Positions 1-12,399 of a stretch of 64,000 nucleotides of DNA are shown here, piece by piece. A model generated the notes under the pieces. The model ran no database searches. It was not told the origin of the DNA and saw only the letters and a program-made list of their open reading frames with translations. The DNA lies in assembly GCA_012861695.1 (NCBI GenBank), contig JAAOOA010000620.1, positions 105,001 through 169,000 of the forward strand, written 5' to 3'. Numbering within the stretch: the stretch's first letter is position 1; each line of letters opens with the position of its first letter. Made by a program: the position numbers and the translations under genes. The DNA is from Trematomus loennbergii (taxonomy: Eukaryota > Chordata > Actinopteri > Perciformes > Nototheniidae).

Positions 1-560
1 ACAGAGCAGTAGCATCATCAGTAGCTGCATGTGATCCATGTCTCTCTCTGTCTCTCTCTCTCGCTCTCTTTATTCTGAGTATCTCATGTTTTGTCGTCGC
101 ATTATATCAGCGTAAAGCGAGAGGTGGAGTCTCTCTGGAAACATATCTGATGGTATTGATAAGGTATTGATATCTGATGGTCACTTCCCGCTCTCTTCTC
201 TCTTCAGCTACATGTCAAATCATCACATCAGAGGCTGAGCATGATCCTATTTGAGGGAAATGATCCAACGCTAGTCTTTAGAAGGAGAACAAGTAAACAT
301 AAATGTCTCATTTAAAATAACAAGCTCTTTCACACAGATACAGAATGACTAACATTGGGGTTTGCTGCTTCAACATTTTTAATCAACTAACGAACTAAAA
401 GCCCGACTGAACAAAGGCAGGTGCAAAAAACAAAGTGTGTAGAAAAGTAGAAGAAGGACTCAGAGATCAGAGTCACAGAGCAGAGGACCAGAGTCCGGGG
501 AGGAACAGGTTCAGGTGGAACCAGCTTGGTTCTGACTATGGAGAGGTTCTGTAATCCTCA
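1..560. other. No gene seen; short repeated segment
   Basis: No coding exon is recognised. Positions about 301-363 (containing ACAAGCTCTTTCACACAG) recur almost exactly at 2818-2871, so part of this stretch is a local duplicate or an interspersed repeat. A TC-rich run lies at 40-70. Confidence 0.5.
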
Positions 561-583
561 TTAACCTGTTAAGCCCGGGTTAA
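561..583. repeat. TTAA-flanked terminus remnant (CCTGTT type)
   Basis: TTAA, then CCTGTTAAGCCCGGG, then TTAA. CCTGTT directly after TTAA is the end seen in the longer elements at 30513-31489 and 62335-63112. The 15 bases between the two TTAA sites look like a tiny remnant of such an element, or a coincidence. Confidence 0.35.
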
Positions 584-844
584 TGATTTGAACATTGCTT
601 CTTACCTAGTTAGTATTCTTTCTTTTTATTTATGCATATTTTACTAATCACTCCCCTTTGAAACTGTTTGTGTTACTGTCCTATAGTACACATTGGAATG
701 GTTTCTTACTCATTTTTGTGATATTCACACTGAAGAGAATGATTTGCCCTAGACTTCTGAGAGAGTCAATAACGTATAATATTATTTTACATATATTATA
801 TATTTATTTATTTATATAGTCTTAAAGTTACAACCGGCAAATCA

Positions 845-1765
845 GGTTTTATTTATATAGCACATTTACAAGCGATTTTTGGTCGAGCCAAAGTGCTGTG
901 CATGTAATAAAAACACATTACTACAATCACAATAAAAGACAATAAATTACAACACATATATATAAAAAATCAAATAAAAAAAACACAAGGAAAAGTCAGG
1001 AGTCGTGCTCCGCTCTAACTAGAAGGCCAGAGAGAAGAAGTGTGTTTTTAGTGATGATTTAAAAACCCCTAGGGTCTGGGCCGACCTCACATGGAGGGGC
1101 AGAGTGTTCCAGAGCCTCGGGCCAGCTGCTGCGAAGGCTCGGTGCCCTCGGGTTTTGAGCCTGGTCTTGGGCACTACCAGCAGCAGCTGGTCAGCAGACC
1201 TTAAAGCTCTGGCTGGGGTGTAGCGCTGGAGGAGTTCAGCTATATAGGCCGGAGCCAGCCCATTTAGTGCTTTAAAAACAAATAAAAGGATTTTAAAATC
1301 AATTCTGAACCGAACTGGAAGCCAGTGTAGTGAGGCCAGAATAGGGGTGATGTGGTCACGCTTTTTTGTGGCCAGTCAGCAAACGTGCAGCTGCGTTTTG
1401 GACTAGCTGCAGGCGTTTAATTGAGGCCTGGTCCATACCCACGTACAGAGCGTTGCAATAGTCCAGTCTCGAGGTTACAAAGGCGTTGATAACCCTTTCT
1501 AAGTCATTAAAAGATAAATACGACTTGGTTTTGGCCAATAGTCTTATTTAAAAAAAGCAGGATTTGACTACGGTGCTGACCTGCTTGTCGAATTTAAAAG
1601 TGCTAGTGAAGGTCACTCCAAGGTTCATGACCGAGGGGAGGATGTTTTTTTTAGAGAGCCCAGAATATCAACCGGAGAGACTGGAGGTTGGGGTCCAAAA
1701 AAGATGACCTCAGTCTTGCTCTCGTTGAGGTTGAGAAAGTTTTTATTGAATTAACATTGTGGCTT
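845..1765 (-). mobile_element. LINE 3' part (reverse transcriptase C-terminus), CR1/Rex/L2-like
   Basis: Read on the minus strand, about 1660-1740 encodes LNLNESKTEVIFFGP, 1356-1538 encodes RLDYCNALYVGM...QLVQNAAARLLTG, and 1020-1350 continues with residues typical of the end of fish jockey-superfamily LINE proteins (HWLPV, then a run ending LWNTLPLHVRS). Frames change between pieces, so it is a dead 5'-truncated copy. The 3' end (TTTATATAGCACATTT on the plus strand near 850) recurs at 61905. Clade assignment is inference. Confidence 0.75.
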
Positions 1766-2127
1766 TCCAAGTTAACATTGATTGCTATGACTGAGATTAA
1801 ATCAGCATATACTTCTGCCAGGGGATGCCACCCCTCAGAATCTCCTGCCACCCTCTGAGCTTCAGTCAGAGAAGGGGGGCTGAGCAAAGTGACTAGAACC
1901 ACACACTGATATAGAGAGTGTCTTCAGAGACAGAGAGTGTGTCTTCAGAGAGTGTGTCTTCAGAGAGTGTGTCTTCTGAGTAGGGGTTAAATTGGGCCGG
2001 GGCTGTCTCTTGCACATGACGATGCTCTGACGTCATCACCCTCGCACAGTTATCATATGTTTACAAAAAACGATATATAGGCCTAAGTAAAACTTTCCTC
2101 GTTCTTAATATAGACTATATTTAGGGT

Positions 2128-2330
2128 CGATATGTTACATTACATTACATGTCACTTGTTAGACGCTTTTATCCAAAGCAAGTACTCAATACTGTGGGCA
2201 ATCCCCACAGGAGCAATTTGGGGTGAAGTGTCTCAGGGACACAACGACATGCTGACTGCAGTGGGACTCGAACTTGCTATCCTCTGATTCGAAGATCAGC
2301 GCATTAACCCACTGCGCCACACGCCTCCTC
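2128..2330 (-). mobile_element. tRNA-derived SINE
   Basis: On the minus strand the head reads TGGCGCAGTGGGTTAATGCG (good A box), followed about 35 bases later by AGTTCGAGTCCCAC (B box). A body containing the fish-SINE core GACGCTTTTATCCAAAGC (plus-strand reading) follows, then an (ATGTA)n-like tail at 2128-2145. This is the layout of a RNA polymerase III tRNA-like SINE. Confidence 0.8.
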
Positions 2331-2621
2331 TTAATATGTGTTGACTTTACTTTAAAATAGCAGATCTCTGTGACCGGATATCGTTTCTTCGGCTTGGTGA
2401 ACGTGTGTCTCTGCTCCGATCAGGAGTTGCAGCCCGCAGCCACCATCCCCCCCCCCCCCTAACATCACCTGTCTAATAGCAGAGAAGCTTTAATAACGGT
2501 GCTGTGAGGCCAAAGCACTTCCATTCAGACTGACACACATTCACTCATGGGGGGGGGGGTGCAATAGCTCCATGATGTGATGAGAGGTGTTGTGCAATAC
2601 GCTGCATGTCCTTATCATAAG

Positions 2622-2736
<115 letters not shown>

Positions 2737-3415
2737 TGATGTACATGCTTTTTTTATAATTCTCTTTAACTTTGATAAGACCACATGACGTGTTTGAAAC
2801 AGTTCCGTAGGAGACCAATTTAAAATAACAAGCTCTTTCACACAGATACAGAATGACTAACATTGGGGTTTGTCTCTCTCTGAGGACGTCTTGATTCTCT
2901 GTCACTGCCTTTGTTCAATCGCTCCATTAAAGGAAAGGCAAAGAAAGTTTATTGATAAAGCATCTTTCAACACGAGGCCATTCAAAGTGCTTTAAGAGCA
3001 TCAAGAAACAGATATATTCAAATATAGATTCAAGTGTAGCTCACTTCCCTGAACTGCATTTCTGAGGAAGTGATCATGAAGACGCTGATGGTTACAGATT
3101 ACAGAAACCGTTTCCTGTCTCCATGACGACCAGGGCGCCCTATCAGATTCAAGCTGTCAGTGTAAGCAACAACTTGTGAGGCGTTCAGGTCTGAGGATGC
3201 CTTCAGGTACTTTATAATAATTATAATAATAATACATTTCATTTATATAGCACACTTTAAAAACAACGTCATCTCAAGGTGCTTCACAAAGCTATCAGGA
3301 GAAAAGAATAAAACTAATGAAATAAAAAGATATCTTTATGAACTTTAGAAACTCACACTCATTGGCCCGGCTCATTTTCTGTGGAGAACGTTTTCAATGA
3401 CCACACACTGTACAC

Positions 3416-3499
3416 CCCCCCCCCCCCCCACACACACACACACCCCCCCCACACACACACACACACACAAACACACAGCCCACACACACACACACCCCC

Positions 3500-3536
<37 letters not shown>

Positions 3537-3600
3537 CACCCCCCCCACACACACCACACACCCCACACACACACCCTACCTCCCCACACACACCCCACAC
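3416..3600. repeat. C-run / CA compound microsatellite
   Basis: Alternating blocks of poly-C and CA. The open frames here are low-complexity His/Pro/Thr or Cys/Val strings and are not genes. Confidence 0.9.
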
Positions 3601-3602
3601 AC

Positions 3603-4295
3603 TCTGAAAGGCTGTGTGTTAACCAGAGGTGAACCGTCAGGGCCTTCAAGGTATTCAGAGAATACCCTGGAACACTGAAAAGACGGACATTATAACGGCG
3701 TGGGGGGGCGGTGGCGGTGGTTGTGTGTCTACAGAAGGTCCAGTTGTGATAGACACGGTTCTCCACTGGTGTTAACGGGGCTGAAGAGTTGTGTAGACTC
3801 ACATCAATGTTGTAAATGCTCTAAAAAAATACTTAAGAAAAACCCTTTATTTGTACATTTGTCATATCGTGATTTAATTAAAAGAAAATGTTTTTGTTCA
3901 ATTGCATTTTAAAATAAAAACAAATATGGTCTTTATTTATAATTGTGCTCTAACAAAGGTAAAGGGCAAATATGAACCTTATATGCTGTTTGTACGGCTT
4001 GTAGTTGGGATAAAGGGAACATCTGTTGAGTATGTTTACATCCAATTGTTTGGTTGTGTTCATTTACAAACCCAGTAGCTCAGCGGGACTCCAGACCCCC
4101 GAACACCGGCTGAATAACAACGATATGAACGCCATCCAAGGGTTAAAGTGAACTCAGATAACCCAGGGTTGCTGGCTGGAGTGAGATTTTGATATCATGG
4201 GTTTAATTGGGTTTAATTACACATATGCGCACGAAATGACTGCTATCGTGTCAGCAGCGAGACCTTAGCATATATATAGGATATATATACAATAT
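3603..4295. other. No gene seen
   Basis: AT-rich non-coding sequence with no recognisable exon. It ends in an AT-rich tract that is the insertion site of the LTR element starting at 4296. Confidence 0.5.
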
Positions 4296-5293
4296 TGTAG
4301 TGATCACTGATTCATACACTGGGGTTACATAATCCAATCATGGAACTACAGGTTGGGGGTACTGTTTCCACACGGACATATATTGGCGCGGTTCCACTAC
4401 AGTGCGGAGCCCCGTTTAAGAGAGCTGTGACGTCAGCGGCCCGTCTTTGGTTGCGTTTCCACTTGGCGTAGTACCGGCTAGCGGGTCCTAATTCACAGTT
4501 TTTCTGGCCCCATAAAATCGTGGTTCTAGGGCCAGGAACAATGAGGCTGAGTCGGGCTGAGTATGCTAAACTAGAGAGAGCATCGCTGGCAAGGGGGCTA
4601 CAACTACAACAAGATGGACATATTTGACCGTGATTTAATTGTAATACACGTTTCAAAATGATGCCGAAGTAACAACATACTGATACCGGTAACCATGAAT
4701 TAATGCTTTGACAAGTCTGCAGACAGACGGCAGGCGAAAAACCTTTTAAAATGCGTGTTTTCTAAATGGAGATTGGCTAAGCTAACGCAGTATATGCTCC
4801 GACCGTCCACACTCACAACAACGGCCTATACAGACATAAATAAACCAACGACTGTACTCGCCATGACACAGGCAGTCTGTGGTTTGTACTTGTTTAACTT
4901 TTGTCTAGTTTCTGAACATATATGAGGAGCTGTGAGCTCTGAGTGCTAACAGCTAACGGCTGTGTTGTTTTTCTGGGGTTCTCATTGAAGATGACGTCAC
5001 GGCTCCGCCTACACTGCGTTACTATAGAGATACTACCCCAGTTCCTAAACTGTAATGGAAATGCGCCATAAAGTGAGCCAGTCCTAACGAGGCCTAGCCA
5101 TACCGAGCGAGGCCGAGCGAGGCCGTGTAGTGGAAATGCGCCATATGTTGTTGGTACTTATTGCGTGCCCTCCCTTTCGCTTTCTCTTGTCTTCCCGGGC
5201 TGCGACCCGACAGCATGTGCATTTCTGCTGCTCAATAAAGCCAGCTTTGTACCTTCATTGCACCGCCTCCGACTCCCTTCTCTCGGCACTACA
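4296..5293 (+). repeat. Left LTR of copy 1 (interrupted)
   Basis: Matches the right LTR at 6394-6628 in two blocks, 4296-4383 and 5144-5293. The 760 bases between are a later transposon insertion. A polyadenylation-type AATAAA lies near 5234 (CTCAATAAAGCC). Confidence 0.85.
4384..5143. mobile_element. Non-autonomous DNA transposon nested in the LTR (TGGCGC ends)
   Basis: Inverted ends are TGGCGCGGTTCCACTACA (left) and TGGCGCATTTCCACTACA (right, read inward). TAT lies on both sides (4381-4383 and 5144-5146), while the sister LTR at 6394 has one uninterrupted TAT at this place, giving an empty-site comparison. About 550 bases of its right half recur at 32790-33340, and its left end recurs at 22199. 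Superfamily unassigned; a 3-bp duplication would suit a Harbinger-like group but TAT is not the usual TWA. Confidence 0.8.
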
Positions 5294-5294
5294 T

Positions 5295-5307
5295 TGGTGA
5301 CCCCGAC
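5295..5307 (+). promoter_or_regulatory. Primer binding site
   Basis: TGGTGACCCCGAC begins two bases after the left LTR, and the TGG start fits pairing with a tRNA CCA end. Copy 2 has TGGTGACCCTGAC at the same place. Confidence 0.7.
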
Positions 5308-5645
5308 ATAAGTCTCGCGAAGGATCCGAGACTGGACCGAACACGGCAAAAAACAGACACTGTTTTTCTCGAAATGCCGGAGATTTTTGGGGACGTCCAT
5401 GGCTGCCACGTGCACACGGACTGTGGCTCGGTGCGCCCTCCGGAATGGCCGCGGACGACGCTCGCCATTTCCACGGCTTTTCGGCACTGGGGGACAGCAA
5501 GCTTTCCATGGAGCCGATACACGACGATGCCTGGTTTATTCGGGACATGCGGCTGCATGTCCAGCTGCGCTCGCTAACGGCTAACGGACAGCTGGCGACT
5601 AGCAGCTAGCGGCTAACGACATCCGACTGTTAGCCCCTTTTTTTT

Positions 5646-6359
5646 GTGGTGCCGGAGAGGAGGTTTGATCAAGTCTGGTCAGCCTCGTGTGGATCCTCTC
5701 ACAACTTCACCCATCTGTTTTTAATCGTGGACAGGACGACCCTTTCAAGTTTTTTTCTGGTGCCTGAGAGGAGGTTCGACCATGTCTCGTCGGCCTCGTG
5801 TGGACCCTCTCGCTTTTTCACCACCTCGACGGCGGCTTGGTCGTCGCCCATGCCTTCTTCGGCCCGTGGGTGGCGCGCTTCGGGACCCTGTCTGGCCTCT
5901 TCCCTCGCCTCGGCGGTTTCGGACGTCGCCCATGCCTTCATCGGCCCGTGGACGGCGCCCCGTCTGACCCCGTCTGGCCTCTCCCCTGTCCACGGCTCCT
6001 TCCTCCCGGGGACACGGCTCCTTCCTCCCGAGGACTTCGTACCCGCCGCCGCTGTGCCTTCGCCTGCGGCCGGGCAGCGCTCCTCCCTGCTGGGGACCAC
6101 CGGGATATTCACGCCCGTCCCCACGTCGCAGCACAGCGGCCCTGTTTTCTATGGCTGGCGGAGGTTTTCTTCATTCGCCACGACGCCTACCGCGGCCCCC
6201 TTACGACGGCCCGCCCCCCACCCCCGGTGGGGATGCCCTCGCCCTTGTTGGGGCTCCTGCCCTCTCCTGCAGCCCCCTTCCGACGGCCCGTTCCATGGCC
6301 CGGCCCTCTCCCGCGGCCCCGCGCTCCTCCGCACCTGTGGTGCTTCCTCCCGGACGTGA
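5646..6359 (+). other. GC-rich open frame in LTR element copy 1, probably non-coding
   Basis: An open frame of 237 codons rich in Pro, Ser, Ala and Arg. It shares the stretch LLPPEDFVPAAAVPSPAAGQ with the open frame of copy 2 (12430-13236), but the N-terminal halves use different frames relative to the DNA, which argues against selection on one protein. No domain recognised. Confidence 0.3.
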
Positions 6360-6393
6360 GGATTGTGCCATGTTTGAATTCTGGGGGGGCTTG

Positions 6394-6628
6394 TGTAGTG
6401 ATCACTGATTCATACACTGGGGTTACATAATCCAATCATGGAACTACAGGTTGGGGGTACTGTTTCCACACGGACATATATGTTGTTGGTACTTACTGCG
6501 TGCCCTCCCTTTCGCTTTCTCTTGTCTTCCCGGGCTGCGACCCGACAGCATGTGCATTTCTGCTGCTCAATAAAGCCAGCTTTGTACCTTCATTGCACCG
6601 CCTCCGACTCCCTTCTCTCGGCACTACA
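6394..6628 (+). repeat. Right LTR of copy 1
   Basis: 235 bases, TGTAGTG to CACTACA, uninterrupted. It is preceded by a polypurine-like GGGGGGGCTTG at about 6383-6393. Confidence 0.85.
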
Positions 6629-6726
6629 ATATATACAAATACACAATAATGGACACAGACTATAAAGGGCACACAGTTTCATTCACTAATGAAAGTCAAA
6701 CATGTTTGTTTCCACTGTTTTATTGT

Positions 6727-6990
6727 GTGCCTGTCGCGATAAGCAATTAATTGACTTATCGTACGATAAATAAAAATGAACTCGATAACTTTTCTGACCT
6801 CGATAAATTGCCATTTACATGAGGATGTGACGAGCAGTTTGAAAGGATGTACTTGAATTATTATTATATATTATCATTATGTCAGTGGTCTAAAATGGTC
6901 ATACAACGGTGCCGACAATATTATCGTTTATCGCAATAATTTCCGGGAAAATGTATCCAACAAAATTAATTATTGTGAGAGGCCTATACA
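6727..6990. mobile_element. MITE with CCTGTCGCGATAA-type ends
   Basis: Left end reads GTGCCTGTCGCGATAAG and the right end, read inward, TAGGCCTCTCACAATAA. Internal GATAAA/TTTATCG motifs are typical of a common fish MITE with AGGCCTGTCACGATAA ends. No coding capacity. Confidence 0.65.
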
Positions 6991-8320
6991 TGAAACACAC
7001 ACACACAAACAAATCTACAGACTTACTCCAAACTGCCAAATATATGAATTAACACACTCTCACTCTCATATACTCTTTGACTCTATTTTGGCCTAGTAGA
7101 ACAATAAGCAGCAGACTTTGACTTTTTATCATTTCTACTGGATCTTAGATCTGCGCATGCGCAATACGGGTCGGCAGTTGCGGCTCCAGAGTATTTTTGT
7201 TGGGTAATCTATGGTAGGGCTAACCCATACAGTGGTGGGGCTCAAGTCAGTATTTGCAATGTAATTACATACACGCTCCCCCCGACAGTGAAACGCCACG
7301 CGTGAGGTTTAGATTATTTCCCTGTCTCAATCCAAATTGAACTGTATGAAATAAAAAGGCACATTTGTCTTGTAGTAAATAAAAAGGGCGACCTGGAGCC
7401 AATCCTGCAATTTCCCCACAGGTGAAAGAGTTGACATGCTGAAAACCCAACCCCTGCAGGGGGGTCTGGGGGGATTCTTCCCCAGGAGATTTTTTTAAAT
7501 ACTAACATAAAATACACATTCTGGTACTCTCTTGAGAAGAAAAATAAATAAATCTATTACTACACGACATATTTAAAAAAATGAATGCCATTTTCGTTTT
7601 GTGTTACTTTGTTCTGAAAGCTGAACCTGCTGCTCCTCACAGAGAGAAGAGGGAAGAGGCTGTGTGAATTACTTTACATTGTGGATAAGGGTGGATAGCC
7701 CCCATTGTTCTGTGTGTCAAAATGAAAGACAGCCCACACACCTATCAATCATCAAACCGTGGGGTCTTATTTCATTACGTGTTGATTTCTATCAACACGT
7801 AATGTTGTATCGATGTATAGAGATGTACTACCGCAAAAGTATTCTCCGTCGGGACTTCCTGCAACAACACCACGCCGTTATCGTGATTCTGATTGGCCAG
7901 AAGACATTATCAAAGATGTTCTATTGAGAAGACGATCACTACGTGACAAAAGTTTTCAAAACCGTTTCTAGTCTTCGGTATTCTTGTTTTTGGCGTGAGA
8001 ATAGTTTGGGCAGCGTGAAAGCGTGTGTCACACGCCAGATGCGTGAGAGTTGGCAACCCTGGATAACCAGGAACACTCAGGGGGCTCTAGAAGGTACAGC
8101 ACCCCCCCACTGTAGATACATATGTGCAAAGCGTGTAAATATAGAATGATGCAGCATATTTAACTGGTATTCTTAACCTGTATATAGCATGACATGTTGA
8201 AGCCTATATGATGATTGTATGTACGTGTCAGTGTCCTGTGAACAGTGTGTGTTTACTGAGGGACTGATTGAGACATCAGACAGCGCAGTTAGCATGTTGC
8301 TATCTCTCTGTCAGATCTCA
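6991..8320. other. No gene seen; contains a perfect hairpin
   Basis: Non-coding sequence. Features seen are a repeat-like segment around 7430-7500 (CCCCTGCAGGGGGGTCTGG) and the perfect 14-bp inverted repeat at 7773-7804. No exon is recognised. Confidence 0.5.
7773..7804. repeat. Perfect hairpin, 14-bp arms
   Basis: CATTACGTGTTGAT and ATCAACACGTAATG are exact reverse complements separated by TTCT. No run of T follows, so it is not a simple terminator-like structure. It may be the fused ends of a foldback element. Confidence 0.85.
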
Positions 8321-8519
8321 GCTGTCACCAGGAAGTGATGGGGGGGGAATCAGTCCCTGCTGTCACTCTGTTCTCAGGAACTAACTCAATATTCTCTGAT
8401 CCATCCCATAAAGTGCATGCAGAGTCTGACCTCTGAGAAAACCGTATACAAGTAAACTCAATCCTTTGAAACACTTCCTGCCTCCATAAGAAATGTGAGT
8501 GTGTCCTTAGAGAGTGTCT

Positions 8520-8556
8520 CAGTTGTGCAATACTCTGCATGTCCTTATCACTGGTG

Positions 8557-8602
<46 letters not shown>

Positions 8603-8885
8603 TGAGCTTTTCGGCATGTTTTTTTTATGATTATTTTTAACTTTGATGAGACCATATTAGGACGCATGTCGACTGTGCAACATTTGAGACTAATTTAAAC
8701 ACATTATAATGTTACCTAAGACAAAAGAAAGACCCCCACAGAAGTGTTATTTGTATACATATTTGTATATTTGTATACATATTTGTATTCGGGATTGTTG
8801 GAAACGTTATTTCGATCTCTCTGTCTGTACAAACACACAGAAAAATGTGCATTAAAGTTGACTTTGACTTGACTTTGACTAGTCA
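8520..8885. repeat. Interspersed repeat with GT run and LINE-like tail
   Basis: The left part (TTGTGCAATACTCTGCATGT, GT run 8560-8602, TTTAACTTTGAT) parallels 2590-2800. The right part (about 8780-8885, GGAAACGTTATTTCGAT...TTGACTTTGACTTGAC) parallels the 3' tail of the L2-like LINE at 50940-51030. It is probably a truncated LINE 3' end. Confidence 0.6.
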
Positions 8886-9240
8886 TTATTTTGGAGTGCT
8901 TTGGAACGGAAACAGCTTTGGAACACAACACAGGAAGGTGTTTCTCCATCTTAAGGAGAGGATCAAGGAAGCACCAGCCGCTCCACACGCCTCCTTCCTG
9001 TGTATCAGTCACTGATTGGACGCTGCAGGATCCACTGATCTGATGCATCTTAACATCGGAGCAGTCTAACAGCGGAGTGAAGACACATAGCACCTTCATC
9101 TCAGGGGAATCACTCCTCAGTTTAATACTGTCTTTTTCAAATGATTGATCATCGAGCTGAAAATAAGTGAGGGGAGAGACTGAGACACAAGTGAGGGAAG
9201 CATGGATGCTGAAGGCCCTACAGTGCACCAGGAAGTCCAT

Positions 9241-9387
<147 letters not shown>

Positions 9388-9702
9388 ACCAGCGATAAGG
9401 ACAGGGAGCTATTGCACAACTGACCCACTCTCTAAAGACACTCTCTCTAGGCGTCAGCGCGGCCTCCGGAGAAAACAACTGTCACCAGGAAGTGATGGGG
9501 GGGGATCAGTCCCTGCTGTCACTCTGTTACTCAAAATCTATTTACATGTTTAAAACCAATGAGAAAACCTCTTATATTCCATGAGTTACTGCATTGAATG
9601 CTTTCATGAGTTGTATTGCAGTCTTGAAAGAGACGGCTGAGACGAGGCCGTCCAAAATGACCTCTTTAGGGCAAAACAGAGAAACACAACATACCATGTA
9701 CT

Positions 9703-9705
9703 GTG

Positions 9706-9788
<83 letters not shown>
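9703..9788 (+). repeat. (GT)n microsatellite
   Basis: GT run with two small interruptions. Confidence 0.95.
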
Positions 9789-9790
<2 letters not shown>

Positions 9791-11022
9791 GAGGAGTGTT
9801 TTAAAGAGGAGAACAAAAGGAGAGAAGATGAAATAATCACACAGAGAGGGAAGGGTTTCCTGTCTGTGCTATAATGGAGTCCCTCAGTCCAACTCTATTT
9901 GCATTCAACACAAATTAAATGCTTAACAAGTCTTTGTGCAAACGTTAATATCACTCAGACCGATGTGGTTGCCTGGTGTTTCCAATTGTTGGAACTGTGT
10001 GGAGCTGCTGGTTTTTGGTCTGCGAGGGATAAAGATATTAAAGGAAATATATAATAATTCAAAGTAATGTTACCTCCACAAAGGAGGTGATGTTTACAGG
10101 TTGGTTTGTCTGAATGTTAGCTCCATTGAGGAAAAAAGTAACATTTTCAAATTGTAAAAGGGCGTAGCACGGGAAGAAGCATTTACATTTGGTTTGAATA
10201 TACAAATTATTTTCCATTTTTGTTTACATTGCAAGAAAGGGCATTCATTATTCTCTCTAAATCCATCACATCGATAGTTCAACCGACAAAAGGTCCACAC
10301 ATGGTTGGCTGGCTGATTTCTTTTTTAGTTTACTATGTGCTGCTTGGATTAGTTTTCATTGTATTGTTTATTTCCAATAGCACACAAAAAGAACATTCAG
10401 AAACGACAATACAAATAATACCAGAATATGAACAGAATAATGTCAGAAAGTGCAGACACACTGTAAAAGATGCAGCTCCAAAAACAAGTCAATATATAAT
10501 AAAAACAAGGTGTTTTCTCTTTTAATAAGTGAACAAACCTGCCAATAGAACAAGTACAAAATGGCTTGGTGAGATTTCTTGAAGTAAAGATGGGATAATT
10601 AGATAAATGACATCTTGTGTTTAGCTGGGGAAACTTATTTTGAACTATATTTGACCAGAATCAGGGAATTTGTAACAAAGAAAGCCAGAAATGCTCAGAC
10701 GCTTTCTGTTTCCTGATGTTAGCTGGAGATGTTCCTCTAAAATAAGATGTTTTTAAGAGACTTTGACTTAAAAAGATGCTTCAGATGCCTTGTCTAAAAA
10801 CAAGACTTCAGTTATTAAGTCTTATATCAAGTGTAACGACATATTCTGACTAGAAATTAGACAAATATACTTGGCAAGATTGTACATGTTAGCAGTGCAC
10901 ACTTTAACTCAGGCGTTCAGAGAGAGACGTGATAACATGGACGATGAGATGCATCTTGATCTGATTCTGAATGACTTGTTTTGATGCAGATGGTCCCCCG
11001 GTCCTGTCTCTGACCCAGCACC
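9789..11022. other. No gene seen; upstream flank of a candidate first exon
   Basis: AT-rich sequence without recognisable exons up to the candidate signal-peptide exon at 11023. TTGATGCAG ending at 10989 could be a splice acceptor of a 5' untranslated exon. Confidence 0.4.
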
Positions 11023-11071
11023 ATGAGTCCTGAGCTGCTGCTCCTCCTGCTGGTGGCTGCAGGGAGCGCAG
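11023..11071 (+). CDS. Candidate first coding exon: signal peptide
   Basis: ATG in a strong context (AGCACCATGAG) opens MSPELLLLLLVAAGSA, which has the layout of a cleavable signal peptide: short polar start, Leu-rich core, small residues at the expected cleavage site. The exon ends in phase 1 at a good donor (GTAAAC). Signal-peptide exons ending in phase 1 are usual for immunoglobulin-domain and MHC-type genes, but the protein cannot be named. No following exon was found before the LTR element at 11587 or further right, so it may be an orphan exon left by rearrangement. Confidence 0.5.
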
Positions 11072-11586
11072 GTAAACACAGGGACTCAGTGCATTCACTC
11101 AATGCTACACTTCACTGCTAAACTACTCAAAAGTAGAACAAATAACCTGCAGACATCAACTAGTTGTTAATTAACATGCTTATATGCAGTATATTGGCTC
11201 TTTATTAGTCATTATAAAACACTTATTAATGCCTTATTCTACATGACCATATTCTACAAGTAATAAGCCATTAGTTGAGATTTTTCCTCAATAACCCTCT
11301 AATTAGTGCTTATTGATTGTAAGTAAGGAAGTAGTTGTACATGAGTCTTAATATGCTCAATATGGGCCTAATAAGGCAGCAGTACCACACGAATAGTAAT
11401 TCTCCCATAATAACACTTAACAGATATGATCTATTCTTATGTAACAAGACATGAAACTATAAGTGTTAATTAAGTCTAAATAACTCAAAATGAGGTATTT
11501 CTATCTAAGAATATGTTTTGGGGTGTTGACAGTTCAGCTACCAATAGCAAGGTGATATTGACCTGTATGTTTCATATTTATTACAT

Positions 11587-11826
11587 TGTAGTGACCACTA
11601 TTTAACTAGGGTACATAATTCACACATGGAACTACAGGTTGGGGGTATTGTTTCCGCCCGGACACATATGTCGACGGTACCTCCGGGGTACCTACTGTGT
11701 GTCCTCCTCTTTCTCTTCTCTTCTCTTCTTTCCTGCAACCCGACAGCACGTCGATTTCTGCTCTCCAATAAAGAGAGATTTGCACCCTCGATGCACCGCC
11801 TCCGTCTCCCTTCTCTCGGCACTACA
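11587..11826 (+). repeat. Left LTR of copy 2
   Basis: 240 bases, nearly identical to 13252-13488. AATAAAG occurs near 11767, where an LTR polyadenylation signal is expected. Confidence 0.88.
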
Positions 11827-12399
11827 GTGGTGACCCTGACGTAAGTCTCGGAAGGATCGGGGACTGACCCGAACACGGCAAAAAGCAGACTCTGCTTTTC
11901 TCGAAATGCCGGAGATTTTTGGGGACCTCCGTTGCTGCCACGTGCGCACGGACTGAGGCTCGGTGCGCCCCGCGGAATGGCTGAGGACGTCGCTCGCCAT
12001 TCCCGCTTCGTCTCGGCACTGGAGGGCAGCAAGCCTCCTGCTACGAGGAGTCGATGCGCGACCTGCTTGGTGTGGAGGGACCCGACTTCTGCCTCGTGGA
12101 GCTGGTTCTTCGGGACATGCGGCTGCGTGTCCGGGCTGCGCTAGCTCGCTCGGCTAGTGTTGAGCACCGCGCTTTGGCCGGAGATGCTGGCCGGTTCCTC
12201 CTGGCCGCCCCGCGATTTTCCTCCGGGGTGCTTGCCACTGCTCGCTGCAGCACCTTCCCTGGTGGGGCTCGCCGCCTAGCAGAGGCTCCGGGGCCGACGA
12301 CAGCGGCTACCGGCCGTCGAGACCGGCTGGCCTCGACGGCTAACGACAGCTAGCCACGACAGCTAACGATGTCTAGCAGCTACCAGCGGCTACGGACAT

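Larger units (their letters stand above)
4296..6628 (+). mobile_element. Short non-autonomous LTR retroelement, copy 1
   Basis: Two related terminal repeats begin TGTAGTG and end CACTACA. The flanking 4-bp duplication is ATAT. The left LTR is followed by a primer-binding-site-like TGGTGACCCCGAC, and the right LTR is preceded by a G-rich polypurine tract. The internal part is only about 1.1 kb and shows no gag, protease, reverse transcriptase or integrase, so the element must be moved in trans. A second copy lies at 11587-13488. The left LTR contains a nested transposon (4384-5143). The tRNA primer was not identified. Confidence 0.88.
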
